In this document: one piece after another, positions 9,511-21,054 of the stretch
Layout: every line of letters starts with the position of its first letter
How positions within the stretch are numbered: position 1 is the first letter of the stretch
Source of the DNA: Immersiella caudata
Taxonomy: Eukaryota > Ascomycota > Sordariomycetes > Sordariales > Lasiosphaeriaceae
DNA: 64,000 nt
Direction: 5' to 3'
Assembly: GCA_030512335.1 (NCBI GenBank)
Contig: JAULSU010000006.1
Coordinates: forward strand, 2,542,001-2,606,000
The notes under the pieces: generated by a model
What the model saw: the letters and a program-made list of their open reading frames with translations, nothing else
Database searches by the model: none
What the model was told of the DNA's origin: nothing
Program-made: the position numbers and the translations under genes

Positions 9511-11877
9511 ATGGCGCCCACTCCACAAGCATTCTACCGCCTGTGGCAGGACGAAACGATCAGGGAGAAGTTCTTTGAGCTCCTCGACAAGGAGGATATT
9601 TGTGCTGTCAGACTTGCCAACTCGGCCTGCTGCAACCTCGTCACCAAGAGGCTCTTCCTTCGGACACACTTGACCTTCACGGCAAACACATTCACCAAGC
9701 CCCAGAGGGTACAGGCCCTCTCGAGAATCGGCCATCATGTCGAGCATCTCACCTTCTACTTTGCCCACTCGGACGCCACCTTTCTCCCGCCGCTCATCCA
9801 CCCGGAGTCCGGACGGGAGATATGCTTCCTGTACACTCCTCACACATCAATGGCATCGGCCCTGTCACGGCCAAAGTATGCCAACTCGGAGCTGGGTGAG
9901 ATCCTGACGCAGCAGTATCCGCCCCTTTTCCACGCCGCCAGCAACGTGCCATCCTTTATAAATGCCATGAAGCACCTCCCCAACATCCGGCACGTCACCA
10001 TCAAGACACCAGGCCAGGACCCCAAGGAGCGGTACCGACGAGGCATCGTTGACTACGCCCTGATGAGCCTCCGCATCTCCCTGGAGCGAGCGCCCATGAC
10101 CAAGCTCAGCAAGCTTTCCCTCTCCGGCGTGCACCCCTCTTCCTTCAACTACCTCCGCCACCTTCCCGGTTTCGGCTCATCCCCCTCGGCTCTCCGCCGT
10201 TGGCGCCAAATCCGCAAGCTGAATATTGCGGTCGAGTCTTGGGACTTCTACGGACCCTCCCCCGGCCTGGACCACCTCAAGATTATCGACGACTACATCC
10301 GCACCTTTGCGCCGCGGCTCGAAAAGTTCTCCTTCACTTGGCTCGGCTGCCGCGGCCCCTGCCCGCTCGCTCTCGCAGGCGATCCCCTCTTTGCTCCGCC
10401 CCGAAGCACCAAGAAGCTCTTCAACGAAGTCACCAGCCCCATGTCACCGCTGCCAGCATCACCGCCACGCATGCCCCTGATCATGCCGCGCCTGCGTTCC
10501 ATGGCTGTGCGCAATGCGACTATGAATGCGCCGCAGCTGCAGGGTCTCATCCGCGGACACAAGACCACGGTGCGCGAGTTCGACTTTGAGAACGTCGCGC
10601 TGATCAAGGGCGGAAGCTGGGATGATGCGCTCGCGCCGTTAACGGATGGAAGCACCGATTCGTGGTCGAGATACTCACTCAGCGGGAGCGAGAGTAGCTA
10701 CCGCCCGGGGACTTCGCGATCTGCGGGGTCTGGATCGGCGGTTGCGAGCTCGATCGAAGACGTGCAGCTTCCAGCTTCGTCCGCAGCGGCTGCAGCGGCG
10801 AGTAAGGAGCTGTTTGATGTTGATCTGGATGGGATGGTATTTGGTGGAGCGAATGATGTTGATACTCTCGAGGCGGGAGTGGAGGAATGGGCCAGGGGGG
10901 TCACGGCGGCCGCCCAGAACGGGAGTATGGTGGCAAGTATTCCCGAGTTGGATGAGGCAATGGATGAGGATGATGGGGGGCTGGCTTCGGATATTGAGGC
11001 AGCCAGACAGGCGAGCCTGGGCTTCAGCACGAAGCTCAAGAAGCGGCGCATTCGGAAGAAGAGGTCGCACAAGCATTCCTCTCGCGAGGATGTGAGAGAG
11101 GATGATGAGGATCGCAAGAGTGAGCGCCGCGAGCGGAAGAAGGAGAAGGAGAGAGAGAAAGATAAGGACCGAAGCCGCAGTCGACACAAGCGCTCTCGCA
11201 GTGACGAGACAAGCAACCGCTCTCAGAGTGGTGATCGCTCAAGGTCACGCCGCGGTCATCGTCGCCATCGTCGCCACCGCTCGGAAGAGATACCCGAGGT
11301 GCCGCCGATGCCTGAGGTCATCGGCACAGACGATGAGGGCTTCTACCGCCCTGTCACGCCTCCGCGTCAGCAGCTCGCCATCACTGCACCCATCCTCAAC
11401 CCTGATCCCCTCCCCGTCCTACTCCAGCCTACGGTCTATGACCCCACTGCCAAAACATTACCCCTATTTGGCATTTCGGAAATTGAACCATCCCATGAGG
11501 ATGGCCTCTCTTCCGTTCAGCGCACTATCGAGGCTGACCTACTGGCGGAAGCCCAGGAAGCAGCGGCGCGATCATCTGCTCTGCAAAGGGCAAAGGATAC
11601 AGTCCTCGCGAAGCTATCACGCGAGTTTTGCAAGCGCAGGCCAAGTGGTGGTGGTGCACACAAGAACGACTCTGCGGCAGTTGTGGCTGGACTATCAGCG
11701 CTGAATCTCGGAGTCAGCCATGCACTGCCAGCGAACTGCGCATCCACATCAAGTATGGGATTACGAATCCGCGAAGGGTTGTTCGGAAGGAGCTTGGCGA
11801 ACGTGTCCATTGCGCCTGATCACAGGACTCTGGAGAGTCAGAGTGCATTGGTGCCTCTGATGTTTAGTCGCTCGTGA
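9511..11877 (+). CDS. F-box-like protein with charged Arg/Ser-rich segment
   Basis: Start chosen at the ATG of MAPTPQAFYRLW, in a GAGCCATGG context; an in-frame ATG at 9487 is possible. The product is 788 residues with no intron. Residues about 12-55 (IREKFFELLDKEDICAVRLA, then CCNLVTKRLF) read like an F-box, and the following 300 residues have a leucine-rich, repeat-like pattern, as in substrate adaptors of SCF ubiquitin ligases. Residues about 507-595 form a highly charged stretch (KKRRIRKKRSHKHSS, RERKKEKEREKDKDRSRSR) with RS dipeptides, which suggests nuclear location. The C-terminus returns to ordinary sequence. The F-box is recognised by pattern only, so the SCF role is inference; the specific substrate is unknown. 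Confidence 0.8.
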   Translation: MAPTPQAFYRLWQDETIREKFFELLDKEDICAVRLANSACCNLVTKRLFLRTHLTFTANTFTKPQRVQALSRIGHHVEHLTFYFAHSDATFLPPLIHPESGREICFLYTPHTSMASALSRPKYANSELGEILTQQYPPLFHAASNVPSFINAMKHLPNIRHVTIKTPGQDPKERYRRGIVDYALMSLRISLERAPMTKLSKLSLSGVHPSSFNYLRHLPGFGSSPSALRRWRQIRKLNIAVESWDFYGPSPGLDHLKIIDDYIRTFAPRLEKFSFTWLGCRGPCPLALAGDPLFAPPRSTKKLFNEVTSPMSPLPASPPRMPLIMPRLRSMAVRNATMNAPQLQGLIRGHKTTVREFDFENVALIKGGSWDDALAPLTDGSTDSWSRYSLSGSESSYRPGTSRSAGSGSAVASSIEDVQLPASSAAAAAASKELFDVDLDGMVFGGANDVDTLEAGVEEWARGVTAAAQNGSMVASIPELDEAMDEDDGGLASDIEAARQASLGFSTKLKKRRIRKKRSHKHSSREDVREDDEDRKSERRERKKEKEREKDKDRSRSRHKRSRSDETSNRSQSGDRSRSRRGHRRHRRHRSEEIPEVPPMPEVIGTDDEGFYRPVTPPRQQLAITAPILNPDPLPVLLQPTVYDPTAKTLPLFGISEIEPSHEDGLSSVQRTIEADLLAEAQEAAARSSALQRAKDTVLAKLSREFCKRRPSGGGAHKNDSAAVVAGLSALNLGVSHALPANCASTSSMGLRIREGLFGRSLANVSIAPDHRTLESQSALVPLMFSRS

Positions 11878-13682
11878 GTTGGTCGTGAGGTGGTTTGGTG
11901 ATGCTTTCTCGGTGGTATACATTTTTCAACATTTACATACTTCGTTCGCTTCTGGGCTGGAGGTTTTCTTTACATGTCAATCATATAATGGGGTGGAAAT
12001 GCATACAATGTACGGACGGATGGAAACGCATGGAGTACGGCGTGGTGCGAGGGACGGGGGGGGGACGGGACGAGCTCATGGTCAATGAAAAGATGCTCGG
12101 GAGAGATGAGGGATACCAGATCCGCGTTGGCCAGGCACCGGGTCATGAATCTTGTAATGACACCGTAATGACAATGTCTTCTTGACTTTCTTGGATATTT
12201 ATTCACTTTGCTCACACCTTGATATGTTGGGATTGGGTTACAATGGGCATATGCATGTGCTCGAGAGACTTGAGTGGTGTGACTTGACATGAGTCGTGTT
12301 ACCGAGTTATTATAGGTATGAGTATAGGGCTGAAGCGAGGAGTAGTTTCAGCGTCTGTCTTGTATGTTGTCTTGACAGACGGTTGAGACTTGGATTAGGG
12401 ACGAGAGCGCTGGGCTGGGGTTGCGTGATTGAGTCTGGGTCGTTCTATTTGCTTGGCCTCGGTTTTGGATGTCTTGGTAACCCGAGAGGTTTGCTCCGGG
12501 CGGGAGTCAGCAAACGCCCCTGGGATTTCGCTGGACTGTTGAAAGGGTGACAAAAAGACATCGCCGCGCGTACCTAGGGCGTGCTCAGCACTCGACGCAA
12601 GTACACAGCCGCATGAAACGCTCCGAAGGGCCACATTGTGGACTCGGGGGAGGAGAAAAAGTTCTCTCCAGACGGGAGCGAAACAGCGGAGAGTGGCCCC
12701 AGTCCAGCATGCCCGCCCAGGAAAGTGGGAGATGCCACGGCCAATGATCTGCCCGTCCCCACCAAACTGCCTTGGGTTGCCCGAGTCTGGAAGCATCGAA
12801 TTCCCCTCCCGCTTGCATTTGCCCAGGCGGATCGCGATGGCGAGCTGATGGACCGATTGCTCAGTCGATAGGACGCCAATTGCCAAACCAAGATGAGCAG
12901 AAGGCGGAATACGCGACAGGAGGGCAATCATCGTATGCAGCCACTTCATGTAGTGCAAGATAGCGCATTTCAGGCCTGCCCATGGCCTTTTTCCCGCCTT
13001 GCCCGGTCCGTGCGTCGCGAAAATGAGAGGTGCGAAAAAAGACACACGAGGCCCTCCCTGTCAGTCGTGAGGGTGCTTGGCAAATCCATCCCGGCTGATG
13101 TTTCTCCATCTGAACTGGCGATTTGCAGTGGTTTCCGTCCCGTCAATTCCCCGATTCCAACCCTCCTCCGCAAAACCTCGTCGTAGCAGCTGTCGAAGCT
13201 TGCCCTATTGCCCTGTTGCTTGTCGTTTGGCAATTGGCCCGCGCCTTCCTCACAAAGCCCCGAGTCGTGGCGACAACAGCAGCCTTTCATCAGCTCCCGC
13301 GTCCACCAATCCCGAGCGTCGCGTAGATTCTCCGCGGTGATGAGCTGATTTCGGACGAGACCTCCCGTCACATATCGCCCTCCCCGATCCGACTCGTCCG
13401 AACCTAGCCTCACCCGTTTTGGATATCGACAGCACCCTAAGCGCCTGTTTCCCTCGACCCCGTTGCCGTGAGACCTCTCTCCGGCTTCCTCGGAGCTCAG
13501 AACACTGTTCTGTCTGTCTCCGCGACGGTTCCAGCTCGTGCGACTGACTGTTCGGCTGCTACGACAATATTTCTTCCGCATTGGTAGCTCCAGCCCGCCA
13601 TCGACGCAAACAGGCACAGGCAAAGCTCGACATATGATGCACGCGCAGCGGGCGCACCGTCTAGACTGTCTCTTGTAGTCTG
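11878..13682. other. Intergenic, upstream of sln1
   Basis: 1.8 kb between two genes on the same strand. It contains a G-rich stretch near 12051-12070 and a long pyrimidine-rich leader before 13683. No gene recognised. Confidence 0.5.
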
Positions 13683-16600
13683 ATGAAGATGAGAGTCGCA
13701 ATCCGGGAGCAGCTCGCGGCGCTTGTTATACTAGCCGTTCTCGTGTCCCTTGCGATAGTCTCCATCCCCACGTGGATCTACGTCAATGGCTTCGTCCGCG
13801 GCGTCGAGTCGGACGGCCTTGCCCTGACAGCCTCGCTCAAGGCTGCGAGGATATCGTCCGAGATCGAGCTCGTCCAGACCACCTGCCTGACCATTTCCAC
13901 ACGGCTGCTGCTCCAAAATGGGTTTCAGGCCTTTTACAACCTCAACACCAACGAGACCGGGGAACAAGCCTGGGTCGAGGCCCACAAGGACATGGCGAGC
14001 GCACTGAGCTCGACGGGCTTCTCGGGGTTGCTGCAGGCGCGATTATACTCTCGCAACACGACCGGAAATAAATACGGCCTGTTGAACGTGACTGGCGACT
14101 CTATCGATGGCAACTCGCCGATCGCCCTCCCCTACTTCAACCCTGATGGAAGCCGGGCGATCCTCGGCGATGGTGACGGTGGCTTCCCGCCCTCTTTGTA
14201 TCCCAACATATCCTACGTGGACCTGGGGCGCGCGAACCAGTTCCAGAACAACACGCAGGCGTTTGCGGCTTTTGCCTTTCCCAACGTCGCCCTGGGGAAC
14301 GGCAGCGATGGAGCTGGTGTCCTTTTGGGCCCCTTGGTTGTCAACTCAACATATGCTCTGATATCCATTACCGTTCCTGTCCGGAAAATCGGAAACCCCA
14401 GATACATCATCGGATATATGACCGTGGTTGCAAGTGCTAGCAGCATAGTGGAAGTCCAGCTATCCGATGAAGGGTTGGGAAGCACGGGCACCATGTTACT
14501 GGTTGGGACGACAAACCCTTGGAATCACTTCAACGACAGTCTGTCGGCCAGCAACCGGACGTTCCAACCCCCCAAAGACCCCTTCGGTGTGCAGCCCGTC
14601 CAGTTCTTGCTGCCGCCGATCTCGCCAACCGGCACGTTCGACCGCCACGACAAGCATAGTTTTACCTCCGGGGCTTTCGACGCCGCGTTCCCGTTAGAGT
14701 CATATGAGGCTGCATTCAGCGTCTTTTACAACAAGAATGTGGCTCCAAATAACGCCACGAGTATCTTATCGTCGACCAACGAACAGGGATGGGCGGTAGC
14801 GGTTGGTGCCGCGCGACCCCAGACTTCGTTGGTGAGTTGGGCTGTGATTGTGGAGCAGGACCGGAGAGAGGCGTTTGAGCCGATCCGGACGCTGAGGGAC
14901 ATCCTTCTTGGCTGTGTCTTTGGTACCGCGGGACTGGTTTTGTTGATCATCTTTCCGTGCGCCCATCTCAGCGTCATGCCCATCAGGCGACTGAAGGATG
15001 CCACGGAGAAGTCTATCGCACCTCCGGGGTATGAAGAATTCGACGATGATTCATTCGACGAGGAGAACCCTAGCTCTGGCGGAACTACGTCGGGAAGATC
15101 TGAGAAGGGTCTATTTGCCGCTATTCGAAAACGTATTCGTAGGCGGCGGAGAGCCAGGCTGAGAGCTGGAACTACAAACGAGCCAACCCGTCGGCAATTC
15201 AAGATACCAGCAAGGGTGGATGACAGGAAGCACTTCGTGACGGATGAGCTGACTGAGCTCACCCAGACCTTCAACGAGATGACGGAAGAGCTGGTGAAGC
15301 AGTACACCTCCTTGGACGAGAAAGTGGCCGAGCGGACGAGGGAGTTGGAGATCAGTAAGAAGGCTGCCGAGGCGGCAAACGAGAGCAAAACGCTGTTCAT
15401 TGCGAATATTTCTCACGAGCTGAAGACGCCCTTGAACGGAATTATGGGCATGTGTGCGGTTTGCATGGAGGAAGATGATATCGGTAGGATAAAGCAGTCG
15501 TTAAAGACGCTTTACAAATCAGGTATGTTGTCCGGAGTTGCTCATAGGGGCCAAGCCTAACCAGCATAGGTGATCTGTTGCTTCATCTCTTGGAGGATCT
15601 GCTCAGCTTTTCGAAGAATCAGATTGGCCAGCAAGTTAGCCTCGAGGAGAAGGACTTTCGTTTAGGCGACATTCGATCTCAGATGTTGGCTATTTTCGAC
15701 AAGCAAGTTCGGGAAAGCAGGATCACATTTACTGTCAACTTTGTCGGCGCCGATGTCTTGGACGGCACCCCAAGCCCAGAACGAAGAATAAGTCTGGACA
15801 GGAGGCTACCGGCCCTCGGGCCCGCGGGCGTTGGGAGGCTCAAGGATATGTGCCTCTGGGGCGACCAGCACAGGATTCTGCAAGTGATCATCAACCTGGT
15901 CAACAACAGCTTGAAGTTTACGCCACCTGGAGGGAAGGTTGAGCTCAGGATAAGATGTGTTGGTGAGGCGGAATCAAACAGCGACGAGAGCAGGGCGTCC
16001 TCCCTGTCTAAGACGGGATCGCACCGCGCCGGGCGGACTCGCAACAGGGTGGGATCCGCGTCAACGAATTCCGCCAGCTCGAAGGGGGCGCATTCGCCGG
16101 CATCACAACACCTGAAGAATGGCACCGCTCTCGCCATCAACCCCTTGGACCCTAAGCCTGCGCCGCATGTTTTCATCAGGGAACGGTCGCCAACACCTCC
16201 ACCGCCTAATGCCAAATCCTTCATCTTCGAGTTCGAGGTAGAGGACACCGGCCCGGGTATCGCGGAACATATGCAACAGAAGATCTTTGAACCGTTTGTA
16301 CAGGGCGATCTTGGCCTCAGCAAGAAGTTCGGTGGCACTGGTCTCGGCCTCAGTATCTGCTCTCAGCTCGCCACCATCATGGGAGGCAGCATATCTCTCA
16401 AGAGCACAGTTGGTGTTGGCACCACCTTCACCATGCTCATCCCGCTCAAATATGTCAAGGATCGGTGAGTGTCCTCCTTACCAGCGCACATGGTTCCATT
16501 GCTAACATCAGTCAGGGCTTCGAGCACAGCGTCCAGCAGTCTGAAGTCGCGGCCGCCGAGCGTCGGTTCCATCGACGGTGAAACCGCGCGAAACTCTGTG

Positions 16601-17353
16601 ACAAAGTCCGTCGCAGAGAGCCAACACCAAGCCGTGCCACCAACAGTCCTCGATAAGCAACCACGCCTCGTTGGGCTAAGTCAACCATTCTTCGCGACCA
16701 ATCCCAATCCGCCGCGCCCAAGCAAGGAAGACCAGATGGCGGCGATCGACAGGGCCATGTCGAATCGCGAGGGTCAGGGCAAGCTGCGTGTTTTGGTTGC
16801 CGATGACAACTCCACCAACATTGAAGTTGTCAGCCGGATGTTGAAGCTGGAAGACATTTACGACGTCACCATCGCTAAGGACGGTCAGGAAGCGTACGAC
16901 CTCGTCAAAGCCAACATGGAGAACAACCAGCGATTTGACGTGATCTTCATGGATATTCAGATGCCGAACTTGGATGGCCTTCAGTCTACCCGACTCATCC
17001 GAAAGATGGGTTACTCAGCTCCCATCGTCGCCTTGACGGCCTTCTCCGAGGAGAGCAATGTCAAGGAATGTATGGAGTCGGGCATGGATGAGTTTCTCAG
17101 CAAACCGATCCGAAGGCCTGCGCTAAAGCAGGTGTTGAAAAAGTTTGCAACCATCGAAGAGGAGCCAGAGACATCGAGCCTGGAAAAGAAAACTCCGGCC
17201 CAGACGCCCCAGAAAGAAGGAGGTGATCCCTTGGCGGCAGAAGGGGCGTCACCGATGGTGAACGGTGTCGCTACGCCGCAGAATGGTGCCCCTCCACCAC
17301 GACAGAACCCTGCCCTGCCGCAGCCTAACGGCCACGGGGCGAAGGGGCCATGA
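13683..17353 (+). CDS. sln1: Sln1-type hybrid histidine kinase (osmosensor)
   Basis: Exons 13683-15522, 15570-16464 and 16516-17353 give 1190 residues; introns are 47 bp (GTATGT..TAG) and 51 bp (GTGAGT..CAG, branch GCTAACA). Membrane segments at about residues 10-35 and 406-430 flank an extracytoplasmic domain with many N-glycosylation sites. A HAMP-like linker carries an inserted acidic/basic stretch (RKRIRRRRRARLR) and leads by coiled coil to the H-box ISHELKTPLNG, with the phospho-histidine at His578. The N-box (NNSLKFT, about 725) and G-boxes (DTGPGIAE, GGTGLGLSI) follow, then a receiver domain (VLVADDNSTN, VIFMDIQMPNLDG, LTAF, KP) with phospho-aspartate Asp1058. Yeast Sln1 relays phosphate through Ypd1 to Ssk1 and controls the HOG MAP-kinase cascade. 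All catalytic residues are present. Confidence 0.97.
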
Positions 17354-18324
17354 TTCCCAACTATCCTTTTGGTGATGGCATGAGTGAGCGTCGTTTGTAA
17401 TTTCGGTCCCAGAGGCCCACTCGTGGTCCTGTGTTCTGTTGCCGCGGCTCGTTATCTGGTATGGGTTTTGATCTCGATACGTGTTGGCATCTGGCGAGGC
17501 GTTTCAGCGGGTTTTGTATATTTCGCGAGAGCGCGGAGTGCTGGGCGTTTCCTGGGCGGGAAAAAGGTTCCTTCAGACATTGGACTCTCAGTCGCATTTC
17601 TTTTCCTTATAGTGGCCCCGGAGGAGCGATACTATGGTGTCTGTGCGATTAGGACAGCTACGGAAATTGGAAATGGGGGTAGGAATGGTGCGATCTTCGA
17701 GGATCTTGGCAGGTATATATTGCATCCAGGACGCAGGGTGGGAGGCCACTGGATCTTTGAGGATCTCAGACATCGTGTTACAGGTCAGGGGCATGGCGAT
17801 GATGCCAATGCGAAAATATGGAAGGGGTAGTGCAGAGTATCACAAACGGGTCCAAGTGGGAACTGAGTAAGCGTCCGTACGTATTATTAGAGTAAGGGGA
17901 TGCATGGGGCATATACCTGCTAAGGTAATCATGAACTATTCCATTTGATCGTCTTTTTTGAGCTGAGGTTGAAGATATATGGGGCAGGGATTATCAAGGC
18001 CCCATTTCCAGGGGCGCATTACCGATCTACCGTCCCGGCAGAAGGGATGGAGGCGATCTCCCCGCACGTCGGATCCGCCGATCCGCTGCCGATGTCCAGT
18101 CGGTGAACGTCATGCGGCCATGGCGCCATTGAAAGTTTACTTTCGTGCTGCCATACTCCTTTTCTTGTGGAATTCATTCATGTGCGCCATTGCAAGAATA
18201 TCTCATCCTCGCCTGTGGGCAAGAGCAACAATACCAACTCGCCCCTTTTGCATCACAACATCTCCCCGCCAAAACTCAACTTCCACCACAATTAGCAAAA
18301 CAATAACCCCCCAAAGCTTCCAAA
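17354..18324. other. Intergenic, sln1 3' side and AhpD-like gene promoter
   Basis: About 1 kb; a CA-rich leader precedes the ATG at 18325. Nothing else recognised. Confidence 0.5.
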
Positions 18325-18998
18325 ATGCGCCTTCCGTACACCCCCATCACCCCGGTTGCCAACACCGAGGAGGAGGCCGCCATCATCTCCCGCATCGAGC
18401 AACGCCGCCACCCGCGCCCCCTCCAGCCCCTCGATCTCACCCTCCTGCACTCCCCTCCCGTCGCCGACGGCTGGAACTCCTTCCTCGGCGCCATCCGCAC
18501 ACGTACTTCCATCCCCGCCGATCTCCGCGAGATCGCCATTTCCCGCGTCGCCGTCATCAACAAGGCGTGGTACGAGTGGATGCATCACGCGCCGTTGGCG
18601 GTCGCGGGAGGAGTCGGTGAGGAGGGGATGGAGGTGGTGAAGAGGGAAGGGGGGTATGATTTGGTGGGGGAGACTCCGAAGGGGTTGACGGAGAAGCAGT
18701 GGGTTGTGTTGGGGTATGCGGATGAGATGACGAGGGATGTGACGGTTAAGGAGGAGACCTTTGAGAGGTTGAGGGGATTATTTAGTGAGAAGGAGGTCGT
18801 GGAGATTACGGCTACGGTGGGTTTTGAATAGAGGAAAGAGATGATGGGAGGCTGACGGGCATAGGTCGCTTGCTACAACTGCGTGAGCCGGTTTTTGGTG
18901 GCTTTGGATGGTAAGTTGGTCGTGAGTGCTCAAGGCGCATGGTTGACACTCAAACAGTTGGCGAGAAGAACGGCGTCGGTCCGGATGTGGCGCACTAG
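18325..18998 (+). CDS. AhpD-like / carboxymuconolactone-decarboxylase-family protein
   Basis: Exons 18325-18816, 18865-18910 and 18958-18998 give 192 residues; the two introns are 48 and 47 bp (GTGGGT..TAG and GTAAGT..CAG). The motif LREIAISRVAVINKAWYEWMHHAPLA is spread over the active-site helix region of this all-helical fold, and GLTEKQWVVLGYADEMTRDVTV is the usual later segment. The position that carries CxxC in peroxidatic AhpD is occupied by EWMHH, so the thiol chemistry of AhpD is not expected; many fungal members are like this and their reaction is unknown. Exon 2 encodes ACYNCVSRF, a Cys-x2-Cys pair nearer the C-terminus. The protein ends VGEKNGVGPDVAH. The small last exons are supported by frame, splice signals and family-like sequence. 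Confidence 0.87.
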
Positions 18999-19504
18999 GG
19001 ATACCCCGAGATATCACCCCCGAGGGCCGAGGAGGCGAATGAGGTCCGGGCCAGCGCAGTGAGTTGACATATATGGCCCAATAGTACAGATACGCAAATG
19101 GTGATCTCTTCACTCAAACGCCATCAACTCAGATACCCTTCACTCGCACAACAAGTTCAAAAATCAGAAGCGAATCTATTAGACCCGTGGGGGAGGTACT
19201 AGTGCAATGATAAGGTACTATGATGCGAGGAAGGGGTATCTCAAGTGAAGTGATATGTGTGACAGGGTGTGGATGCTAGTAACGCCAAAAAAAACGAATC
19301 CTCCATCCTCCCTTCCTACCCAATGCTTTGTGAGTCGTCAGCCAGCGAAGAGTGATCAGGTCGTAATTTCGTACAGGGTGGTTATGTAAGGGCGGCGCCT
19401 CCGACGCCTTCATGATCTCGTAAGCACATGGCAGTCGTAAACCTTTAGTAATGCAATGCTGTGTGTATGTGGGATGCGAGTGTTCGGTGGTGAGGCATCA
19501 ACGC
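18999..19504. other. Convergent intergenic region
   Basis: About 500 bp between two 3' ends; no gene or RNA recognised. Confidence 0.5.
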
Positions 19505-20230
19505 TCAAGGGGTTTGCGTCAAGGCCATCTCAATGTTGGCGTGTCGTTTGTGTAGTAACGGACTCTTCTGAAGCTCTTGAACGACTCCTGCCCATCCGCG
19601 GCGGTGGCTGCCCTCAACAGTTTCTTGGTGCCCGATCGCTTGGGTCGTCAACCGCCGTAGAGGTGGCCTCGATTTGATGCTGTCTGTGAGAGCCCTCGAC
19701 AAGGAGCCAGGTGCTGGAATCGAACGTGCCATGACCTTCTCGGGGTCCCTCTCTTTTGCGCTGGCTTCCTGCTTTGCGGCGGCCTCGGTCGCAACTCCAG
19801 CGATAATGCCCATGTGCATCACCAGAAACCGCATCCTCAACAGGTCGAGCCGCCTCACCCTCTCCTCCAACTCGACCCGCTTGCCAGCCCAGAAGATGCG
19901 GGCCGAGAGGCGGAGCCGCATGTCTTCATCCCCTATTATCATGGCGTTCAGGTTCTCCCGCAGAGCATCTCCCTCCCTCTGAATATCCCGGAGAAGCCGG
20001 TTGAGCCGGAGCTTGTCCTCGAGGCGTTGCACTTTGGCAACATCCTTGTCGTACGACTCATTCTCTTCGATAGAGCTGTCGACGGCGTCCAGGAAGGCTG
20101 AGACCTCGCGCGGCGCGGTTAGGTATGCAGACGCGTAGCGGCTTGCGGTCTGCGCGAGAACGGCGAGCGAGAGCAGAAGGGCGGTGAGCGAGAGCAAGAG
20201 GATCCACTGGCGGGCGGAGGAGTCGGTCAT
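19505..20230 (-). CDS. Unknown protein with one N-terminal membrane segment
   Basis: A 241-residue frame with no intron needed. After MTDSSARQ comes a strongly hydrophobic stretch (WILLLSLTALLLSLAVLA) that can be a signal anchor. The rest is rich in charged residues and long helices (KVQRLEDKLRLNRLLRDIQREGD, RVELEERVRRLDLLRMRF), compatible with coiled coil. The last 70 residues look disordered and basic. I do not recognise a family and propose no function. The composition and the defined membrane segment favour a real gene, but no conserved motif confirms it. Confidence 0.6.
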   Translation of the reverse strand: MTDSSARQWILLLSLTALLLSLAVLAQTASRYASAYLTAPREVSAFLDAVDSSIEENESYDKDVAKVQRLEDKLRLNRLLRDIQREGDALRENLNAMIIGDEDMRLRLSARIFWAGKRVELEERVRRLDLLRMRFLVMHMGIIAGVATEAAAKQEASAKERDPEKVMARSIPAPGSLSRALTDSIKSRPPLRRLTTQAIGHQETVEGSHRRGWAGVVQELQKSPLLHKRHANIEMALTQTP

Positions 20231-21054
20231 GCTGGTGGGTAAAGTTCGAATCGAGATATCCTGGCTTTCAAGGGCATAGCAGACACCATCGACAGTTATC
20301 GGCTAGGAACAACCATGGACAGCTTGTCCATGCAAAGGTTTTTCCAGAGCGGCGGCGAAAGTGATGACGGAATCGAGATCAGATTGTGGGCGCCCATTCA
20401 CCCACCACAGCCAACCTCGCCCCCGCGTGGTGACTTCACCGACTCGGTCCAGCAGGGGTGCCCGCCATTGGCCACTTGGCAACGGAAGATGCTGCACCTC
20501 GTCCCACTCCTCGCACCTCCTCGACCTGCGATACGCCCATTCTTGCCCCCGACGGTTTTGGGATGGCTGGTTGAGGGTCATGAGCTTGAAGCCCCTGTTG
20601 CTGCACAAAACGCTGAATTTCATGCATGTGCGTAGTGAGTGAGCGCGCAGCCCATTGCGGGGCGCAAGCGCAGGTGAGTTGAAGACGCCATCGACATCGT
20701 GTTGAAGTGCATCGTAGAGGATAGGCATAGGTGGGAAGGGTGGGAGAAAAATGAAATGCAGGGCGAGATTGAGGTGCGGGACGCGGGTTTTTAATTGAGG
20801 TTTGAGTTGCACTTTGCGTTGCTGTGCCTCGTTGCGCGTTGCTTGGGCAGGAGGTCCCATTGTGAGTCGTGGTAGGCCGAATTTCAGGCGGCAATCGTAA
20901 AATCCACCTCGCCAAACGTGACACCGACTTGCATGCCATCCAGACACCAATCAGGCGCAAACGCTTGCGGCCAGCGACAACAAGATATCCCAAGCCTGAA
21001 GAAAGTCTACATGGTTCGGCCGCGTCTTCTAGGCCGTCGAATCCTCCCTCCGCC
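20231..21054. other. Divergent promoter region, unknown gene / bud32
   Basis: About 820 bp between two start codons. Open frames within it (for example 20303-20950 minus) show no recognisable domain. Confidence 0.5.

Noticed and set aside
20303..20950. 215-codon open frame on the minus strand between two divergent genes
   Set aside because: No recognisable domain; lies in the shared promoter region; overlapping frames are similarly open.
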